Positions 57,706 to 64,000 of a stretch of DNA of 64,000 bases are shown in pieces. The notes under the pieces were generated by a model. That model saw only the letters and a list, made by a program, of their open reading frames with translations, did no database searches and had not been told where the DNA came from. Source of the stretch: Juglans regia (Eukaryota > Streptophyta > Magnoliopsida > Fagales > Juglandaceae); contig NC_049903.1 in the NCBI RefSeq assembly GCF_001411555.2, positions 12,815,234-12,879,233 on the forward strand, in the 5' to 3' direction. Positions within the stretch are counted from its first letter, which is position 1. Each line of letters begins with the position of its first letter. The position numbers were made by a program, and so were the translations under genes.

Positions 57706-59152
57706 TCAAGTCGATAGAATCAAGGTTGCTCAAAAAGTGGATTCAGGTTTGGTGAAGCTAGTGGAAGAAGTTGGGAACGAGGACAAATCTGACTTTAGTG
57801 TTTTCGAGGATGGAGTTTTAAGGTTTAGAGTTAGATTGTGCGTGCCAGCTAATGATGAATTGAAAAGGGTAATTCTTCAAGAAGCACACCGTTCTTTGTA
57901 CAAAGTTCACTCGGGGAGTACCAAGTTGTATTGAGACTTGAGAGAATCTTTTTTGTGGGATGGTATGAAAAGAGAAATTACTAAATTTGTGGAACAGTGC
58001 CTAACTTGCCAACAGGTGAAGGCAGAGCATCAGAGACTAGCAAGATTATTACAGCCACTCCAGATTCTAGAGTGCAAGTGGGAGCATATCTCCATGGACT
58101 TTGTGACAGGCCTACCAAGGACATTAAGCGGGCAAGATGCTATATGGGTGATCGTGGATCGCTTAACGAAGACCACACACTTTGTGCCCATCAAAGTTTC
58201 TTACAAGCTAGAGAAGTTAGTTGAGCTATATGTGCAGGAGATAGTGAGGTTGCATGGAGTACCGATATCCATTGTGTCGGATAAAGACCCTTGCTTCACT
58301 TCCAAGTTTTGGCAAAGCTAAGAAGAGGCAATGGGTACTAAGTTAAGTTTCAGTACTGCTTTTCACTCTCAGACAGATGGGCAGTCAGAAAGGACTATTC
58401 AGATCTTAGAAGATATGTTGAGGGTATGTGTGATGGATTTTAAGAGAACTTGGATGCGACATCTACCATTGGCCTAGTTTGCTTACAATAATAGTTTCCA
58501 GGCTAGCATTAGAATGGCACCCTACGAGGTTTTGTACTGTAGAAGGTGTAGATATCCATTGTATTGGGATGAAGCAGGTGAAAGGAAATTCTTGGGGCCA
58601 AAGATTATTCAGCAGACCACATAGAAGATAGATACCATTTGGGCTAGAATGAAAGCAGCTCAGAGCTGACAAAAGAGTTATATAGATAAATACCGCCACC
58701 AATTAGAGTTTGAGGTTGGAGATAAAGTATTTTTTAGGATAACAGCGATGAAAGGAGTTATGAGATTTGGAAAGCAGGGTAAGTTGAGCCCAAGATATAA
58801 TGGATTGTTTGAGATTCTTAATCAGATTGGACCAGTGGCTTACAGGGTGGCACTACCACCGGCATTCTCGGGAGTGCATAATGTGTTTCATGTGTCTATG
58901 TTGAGAAAGTACATCCATGAATCCACCCACATTATAGATCATGAACCACTTCAGATTCAAGAGGATATGACCTACACTGGGGAGCCAATACGGATTGTGG
59001 ACAGGAAAGAGCAAGTGTTACGGACTCGAACTATCCCTTTGGTTAAAGTGTTGTCGAATAATCATGCTATCAACGAAGCGTTTTGGGAATTCGAGGAAGA
59101 GATGCGAGTTAAGTACTCTCACTTGTTCAATGAGAATTTTTACAGCTCATAG
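57706..59152 (+). pseudogene. Ty3/gypsy chromovirus pol fragment (integrase-chromodomain)
   Basis: A single plus-strand frame, broken by several stop codons (57932-57934, about 58319, 58478, 58621, 58667), encodes the end of a Ty3/gypsy pol. It has an H2C2 zinc-binding domain (HRSLYKVHSGSTKLY, CLTCQQVKAEH) and an integrase core with SMDFVTGLP, IVSDKDPCFTS and SERTIQILEDM as the D-D-E residues. The integrase C-terminal domain follows (KLSPRYNGLFEIL, GVHNVFHVSMLRKY), then a chromodomain-like end (PIRIVDRKEQVLR, VKVLSNNHAINEAFWEFEEEM). This pattern is Tekay/Del-type chromovirus. Gag, protease, RT and most of RNase H are absent, so the copy is truncated at about 57706. Confidence 0.9.
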
Positions 59153-59178
59153 AAAATTTCGAGGACGAAATTTTTGTA

Positions 59179-59190
59179 AGGGGAGGAGGA
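59179..59190 (+). other. Polypurine tract of the gypsy element
   Basis: AAGGGGAGGAGGA-like purine run directly before the 3' LTR, the priming site for plus-strand synthesis. Confidence 0.75.
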
Positions 59191-61756
59191 TGTAAGACCT
59201 AGTGCCGTGTCCCACATTCCCTAAATGTCATCGTTTAGGTAGATATTTTTTCCCCCACCTGCTTTCGTTTATTTTTTTATATTATATTATATTCTTTTCT
59301 TTTCTTCTCTCCTTTCCGATAGTTTCTCCCTCTCTTTCTCTTTTCGGTTTTCCTTTATGTTTCTCTTCCAACCGATTTTCACTCACCCAGTATTTATTCT
59401 CCCCACATTCTTTACGGTTTATTTCTTCTTTTGTTTCTCTCACACCAGTTTCCTCTCAACAGTCGCCCCCTCTCATCTCCTCTCTATTGACCTCCTGTGA
59501 ATTTCAATGACTTTCCAGTGAGTTTGGTGCGGCGATTTTGGGTGAAAACTCAAACTTTGGTTGTCGAGAGTTCCTCCAATTGGTAAACTTTCTCTTTTCT
59601 CTTTCCCTCTCTAAGATTTCACATCTCTCTTCCTCTCACATGAAATGGCTATTGAATAGAATATGTTTTTTGAAAGTGCAGTATGTGGTTTTGGTGGATT
59701 TTCTGTGCGTCTTCGTGTTTGTTGTGGTGCCGTGATTACGTTGTTCTACTCGGTTTCTCATAACCGTAGAGCCTCCAACGTAAGTTATTCACATAGTTGG
59801 GTAATTTTTCTCTCTTGAAGAAACAAAATTCTGACTTTCTCACTGAATCACAGGAATTTGTTTTCATCTCTAGACAGTGTTGCGTCGCTCCTTTCTTTCA
59901 TCGATCACCACTCGACGCTAGGTATAAGATCTTGTTGTAAACTTTCTTAGTCACCTGTTTACGTATGTAAGAAGAATAGAATTTGATTTGTTAGATTTGT
60001 GCTTTAGAAATAAATAGTAGTGGGTCTTGTTGGGTGCCGATTAAAATTTAGAAGTGTTTGATTTTCTTTTTGTGGAGTTGTGAACGGAGAAAAACGTTTA
60101 ATGTGTAGTGCTATTTGGTTGAGTTGTTGGTGATTACTTGGAGTTATGGGATGCTAAAATGGGTTTGATTTGTTGATTATTTGAGTTGACGATGGTTTTG
60201 GTGGGTGTATAGGCCAATATTGAAGTTGGTATATGGTATTTTGGGTTGAAGTGTGGACTGTCCAGATTATTATTTGGATGTGTGAGTGAGTTATTTTGCT
60301 GAAATATGATTTAGAATTTGGGTCTTAATTTTAGATCGAAATTGTGTTGTTGGTCTTTAATACTTAGTTTATATATTTTATTTTTATGAATAGGTGACGA
60401 GATTGATAGATGTCGTTTTCAAGGATTAGATAATACGTTGTAAGAGTTATGTAAGCGAGGTTCCTATGATAAATTTGCATAAAAAAAAAAAGGAAAATGA
60501 ACTGAGGTTGGTTTGTAAAATATGCATGATATGTTTTTAAAAGAAAACATGAAAACAACCTCAGTATATGTGTTTTGCATTCACCCATGAAAATCTATAT
60601 GAAGGAGAAAAATGCTTTTTGACATGAATAGTATGGATATGAGCAATATTTGACATGTTTATGAAATGTACAAAAGAGCGAATATGAAAATTGAGATGTT
60701 TATACATATGATATGAAATGTTTTGGATCTGTTATTGATCATTTGAAAATGATACTGCCTGGTTTGATATGATATGGATATGAAAAACCTTTGGCATACT
60801 TATCTGTTTTGATTCTGATTCTGAATATGGTTCTAATATGATTATATGGGTTCACGTGATATGGTTGGTACCATCATGATATGATATGATATGAGTGCAC
60901 CTTTTGGAAACAAAGTGGTTGTTTATGTGTTCTTTCATGTGTACACACTCGGGGCTCCGAGATTAAAAAAGGGAAAGTTTCACAATATGATACTGTCTGG
61001 TTTGGCCACTGGGGATAGCACAACCCTACCACGGGGGTTAAACATGGTATATGATATGATACGATACGATATGACATCATAAGATGAAAATGTTCAGTTA
61101 TGTTATGCCAAAGCGTTCTTGAATATGAAAATGGTTTATGAATATAAAAAGATTGACAAGTCGCTCTGATTTTCTGATAATACGTTTTGAGATGTACATA
61201 TGAAAATGAAATGTTTTGCTTCTGCATACCAAACTTTCTAAAAATGGCTCATGTTTACACACTAGTATAGGTTTTCTGCTTACTGAGTTGTTGATAACAC
61301 ACCACTTATCTTCATTATTTTTTAGATGATATTGATGACCCAGCTAGGGTTCAAGAATAGAAATTGGAGCTTAACTAGATATGGATTGAAGGTCGAGTAC
61401 CTAAGGGTACCATTGTTAGTAGAAGGGTTTGACTTGAGTATTTGAAATTCTTTATGTTATTTGGATCTATTGAGACTTAAGGTGTATCAGTTTGTTACGT
61501 TGAGATTTAATTATGTTTTTGGTTTATTAGGACTTAAATTTTTATCAGTTTAATATGTTATGAATACCGAGAGATTGTGGACCCCTTAGTTTATTATTAT
61601 TGCATTAATGACTTTGTGGAGTTTTTAATATGGTTATTTAGAAGATATGAGATTGATTTTACTTAAGAAGTCTTTGGAGATTTTTAGATATGTTGGGTGA
61701 CATGTTTATAAGTGACAGGTGGTAATTCTCCACCCCACCCTGATATGGGGCGTTAA
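59191..61756 (+). repeat. Ty3/gypsy 3' LTR (about 2.57 kb)
   Basis: Starts TGTAAGACCTAG after the purine tract. Ends near GGGGCGTTAA, where the expected terminal GTTACA is mutated, so the right end is approximate. Internal marks: pyrimidine-rich leader (59250-59500), ATGATATG-type repeats (60700-61080) and ACCCTACCACGGGGGTTAA near 61023. The last mark is shared, inverted, with the solo LTR at 15517-18430. Confidence 0.8.
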
Positions 61757-62390
61757 ATTTAGCCACTTTTTTTAAAACATGAGCAGAATTTAAACAATGG
61801 AGCAAAGAGCATGTTTCATGGTGTCGACGTGCTGCATGGGAATTAAGAGTGGGATGCTGGTGGTCGAAATAGGGAGATTGGCAGTCGGGGAACACATGCA
61901 GGCCGGGACTACGTGTAGCTTGAAATGGAGTAGTGTGCATTATGGTTACTGGCAGATCGACGGCTGGTGAATATGGTCGTGTAGGGGGTGCGTGCAACTC
62001 TTTGGAGGCTTGAAGGCGACAAATCATTGATTATCAATCATCCAAAAAGACAAGAAAAAATAGAAAACACTTAAAGAAAATTGCGCAATTAAACGTTGAG
62101 GGAGATCATTAGGGATCGAGCTGAGAGAAGAGTTGGAAGAATGGGCCATTGGCGTTGAGACTTGAGAAGACCCTCCTGCACAGATCTTTTATTAAATAAG
62201 TGAATCACACAAAGAAAAAAAAAAAAAAAAAATTCTAGTTAAAATCTACCCTTTTATAAAAGATTTACGCAGAACTTATATAATTAGCGCATGCCTAGAA
62301 AATAAATGGGTACTCCATTGCTACTTAATTATTAACTATGAGTGCAATATATAACTGATCACGGATAAGTAGATGATGTAGATCAGTACT
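61757..62390. other. Region between gypsy LTR and dioxygenase exon
   Basis: No gene is seen. A 122-codon minus-strand frame (61659-62027) overlaps the LTR end and has no known domain. A poly-A run lies at about 62213-62230. The part next to 62391 is presumably the 3' UTR or flank of the dioxygenase gene. Confidence 0.45.
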
Positions 62391-62660
62391 TTAAATGTTC
62401 GTCTCTTCATTTGGGATGATCCTCATGGTATCGAGATGTGATTTCCCACGGAGTTCCCGTGAAAAAAAAGCCCTAAAGTAATCGGCAACACCAATTCTTT
62501 TGAACAAAGCAGGTGATTTCTCCGAAGAAATAAGACTTGGTGCTGGTCCCATATCTCCATCCAGCTTTGGGCTGTAAAATGTGGCAATCGAGAGCCTCTC
62601 CTTCTTCTTGTTCACCGTGGCCCGATGCTCAATGCTTCGGTATGTTCCATTTGTCACGAT
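62391..62660 (-). CDS. SRG1-like 2OG-Fe(II) dioxygenase, terminal exon
   Basis: Last exon, 89 codons plus TAA, of a 2OG-Fe(II) oxygenase of the same subfamily as the copies at the left end. After a CAG acceptor (62661 side) it reads [17 protein letters not shown], with the distal Fe-binding His. The RLS motif for 2-oxoglutarate follows, then IATFYSPKL, GPAPSLISSEKSPALFKRI, VADYFRAFFSRELRGKS and the end NEETNI. There is no stop or shift, unlike the paralogous exon at 2747-2994. Exons 1-3 should lie to the right (minus strand), but I find none in the remaining 1.3 kb. Either intron 3 is long or the gene is truncated there. Membership of the cluster at the left end is plausible, with about 60 kb of transposon DNA between. 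Confidence 0.85.
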   Translation of the reverse strand: MVTNGTYRSIEHRATVNKKKERLSIATFYSPKLDGDMGPAPSLISSEKSPALFKRIGVADYFRAFFSRELRGKSHLDTMRIIPNEETNI

Positions 62661-62967
62661 CTGCATGTACCTCATGTAGCAAAGCCCCTTTAATTTCACA
62701 TATATATATGTATCGACAAAAGGCTTTAATAACTACAGGACATGATTTAATATTCAATCTCTTTTTTCCCTATTTTCTTATACGATAAATTACTGTATAT
62801 TTTACTTTAAATTGAAATAATTTTATATGTTTCATCAATTATAAAATTATTTTTATTAAATATCTTCTTGACAAAATACCCCTTCACTTATATATATCTT
62901 CCTTATACTTAAAAGCGCCTATCGCCCAATGAACAGTAATAAACAGTGACATCAACAGTAATCACAC
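62661..62967. other. AT-rich flank or intron
   Basis: About 300 bases, AT-rich, with a short TATATATATG run at 62700. Nothing coding is seen; it is likely intron 3 of the minus-strand dioxygenase or a following insertion. Confidence 0.5.
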
Positions 62968-63445
62968 GGCAAAATCACAAATCCGCAAATCTCGTCCCTC
63001 TCTTCTCTGCATCCTCCAATCCAAGCAAAATCAAAGAGGCAAAACCGAAGCAAAACCACAGCAAATCCTCCATAAAATCATCACAAAAATACACGGTAAA
63101 ATCACAAAATCATCATAAAATTTTCACAAAAATACCACAAATTAACAAAATCACCACAAGGCAAAATCACAAATCCGCAAATCTCGTCCCTCTCTTCTCT
63201 GCATCCTCCAATCCAAGCAAAATCAAAGAGGCAAAACCGAAGCAAAACCACAGCAAATCCTCCATAAAATCATCACAAAAATACACGGTAAAATCACAAA
63301 ATATCATAAAATTTTCACAAAAATACCACAAATTAACAAAATCACCACAAGGCAAAATCACAAAACCGCAAATCTCGTCCCTCTCTGCATCCTCGAACGA
63401 AAACCACAGAGGCAAAACAAAAATACCATAAGGAGATATGGGCGT
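62968..63445. repeat. 192-bp minisatellite, 2.4 units
   Basis: Units start at 62968, 63160 and 63351 with GGCAAAATCACAAA.CCGCAAATCTCGTCCCTC. The first two are nearly identical (one 1-base indel) and the third is truncated and diverged. Within a unit, AAAATCACAAAAT-type words repeat at shorter spacing. The plus-strand 161-codon frame across it simply reflects the repeat. Confidence 0.9.
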
Positions 63446-64000
63446 CCGTGAGGGAAGGTGAGCATCCATGGTGGCTCGGCTGAGCGTGAGGACGGCTACG
63501 AGAGGTGGTCGGTGGCGAAAGGAGGTCCCGGTGGTGGTGCGGTGGCCAGAGGAGGTGGAGCTCTGCCGTGGGTGTGGAGAACCCGTGCAAGAGAGAGGTA
63601 GATTTTGTGGGAGCAAATGGCATGGAGATGGAGGCCGAGCTCGCTGGAGGGGGATGGCCGGTGGGAGAGGAGACTACCGTGGAGGTGGTGGCGCCGGAGG
63701 ATGGCGTACGGCGGCGCAGTAGTATCAAATCCATTCGGGCTGTGCACAGTCGAGAGAGAGGGAGACCAGTGTGTGGGGACTCGCCGGAGTGAGGTGGTGC
63801 CGGTGGAAGAGGCGGTGAGGCTCACCGACGCACGGCGGCGTCGGGCTGGGCAGAGGAAGATTCAGCTGGGAGGAGGGGCAGCGTACCGCGTACGCGTGAG
63901 CCGAGGGAGGAGAGAGAGAGGGGAGGGAAAAGTAAGGGAGAAAGGAAAAAATATAAGAGTTTATTCACTTCTTTCATTTTGGGATCCTCAAAATAATTTA
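63446..64000. other. GC-rich purine-biased region at the window edge
   Basis: Open frames exist on both strands (for example 63496-63825 minus and 63505-63792 plus), all Gly/Arg- or Pro/Ser-rich without recognisable domains. The composition resembles the GC-rich segment of the solo LTR (17200-18000), so an LTR edge is possible. I do not call a gene. Confidence 0.4.

Noticed and set aside
62946..63431. 161-codon plus-strand frame
   Set aside because: The frame is the 192-bp minisatellite read through; the protein repeats exactly with the DNA units.
63446..64000. Several open frames on both strands at the right edge
   Set aside because: Low-complexity Gly/Arg or Pro/Ser sequences with no domain or splice context.

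Overview
The window looks like repeat-rich nuclear DNA of a woody eudicot. It is AT-rich and has plant LTR retrotransposons with tRNA-Met primer sites, plant LINEs, a plant-type Helitron and spliced 2-oxoglutarate/Fe(II) dioxygenase exons of the SRG1-like class. I cannot name the species; a Fagales tree is only a guess from the general repeat flavour. There are no bacterial features, no CRISPR array and no rRNA or tRNA genes that I can see. No complete functional host gene lies in the window.

Left end (1-15 kb): remnants of a tandem SRG1-like dioxygenase cluster, all on the minus strand. An intact exon 1 (302-550) belongs to a gene leaving the window on the left. A second copy is a pseudogene: exon 1 at 9856-10104 has lost its ATG, exon 2 (3395-3661) has a stop and a frameshift, exon 3 is missing, and the last exon (2747-2994) is frameshifted. 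A Copia element (4529-9646, TSD CATAT) sits in its intron 1. A second Copia element (10248-14904, TSD ATCTG/ATCTA) sits just upstream of its exon 1. An empty, duplicated counterpart of both insertion sites survives at the far left.

Middle (13-39 kb): a 5.6-kb non-autonomous hAT element (8-bp TSD GCCTCACT) has been entered by a 2.9-kb solo LTR of a Ty3/gypsy element. It is followed by a hairpin-repeat array and a third Copia element. The whole block is present twice, at 12989-25608 and 25709-38357, on the two sides of a 100-N gap at 25609-25708. The repeat ends coincide exactly with the gap edges. This is what two overlapping contigs that were never merged look like (probably two haplotypes), so it is more likely an assembly duplication than a real tandem duplication.

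Right part (39-64 kb): 204-bp tandem repeats, CACTA-type termini, a decayed Helitron Rep/helicase (43.2-48.3 kb) interrupted by a LINE and by an LTR element, and a near full-length decayed LINE (50149-55248). These are followed by GC-rich tandem repeats, a 5'-truncated Ty3/gypsy chromovirus with chromodomain and 3' LTR (57706-61756), an intact terminal exon of another SRG1-like gene (62391-62660) and a 192-bp minisatellite.

How the parts relate: the only host gene family is the dioxygenase cluster, and almost everything else is nested transposon sequence. Insertion order can be read from the nesting: solo LTR after hAT, Copia-3 after the hairpin array, and LINE and LTR after the Helitron. I found no convincing previously undescribed biological system. 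The strongest results are the gap-bounded duplication, the reconstructed dioxygenase pseudogene and the nested element boundaries.
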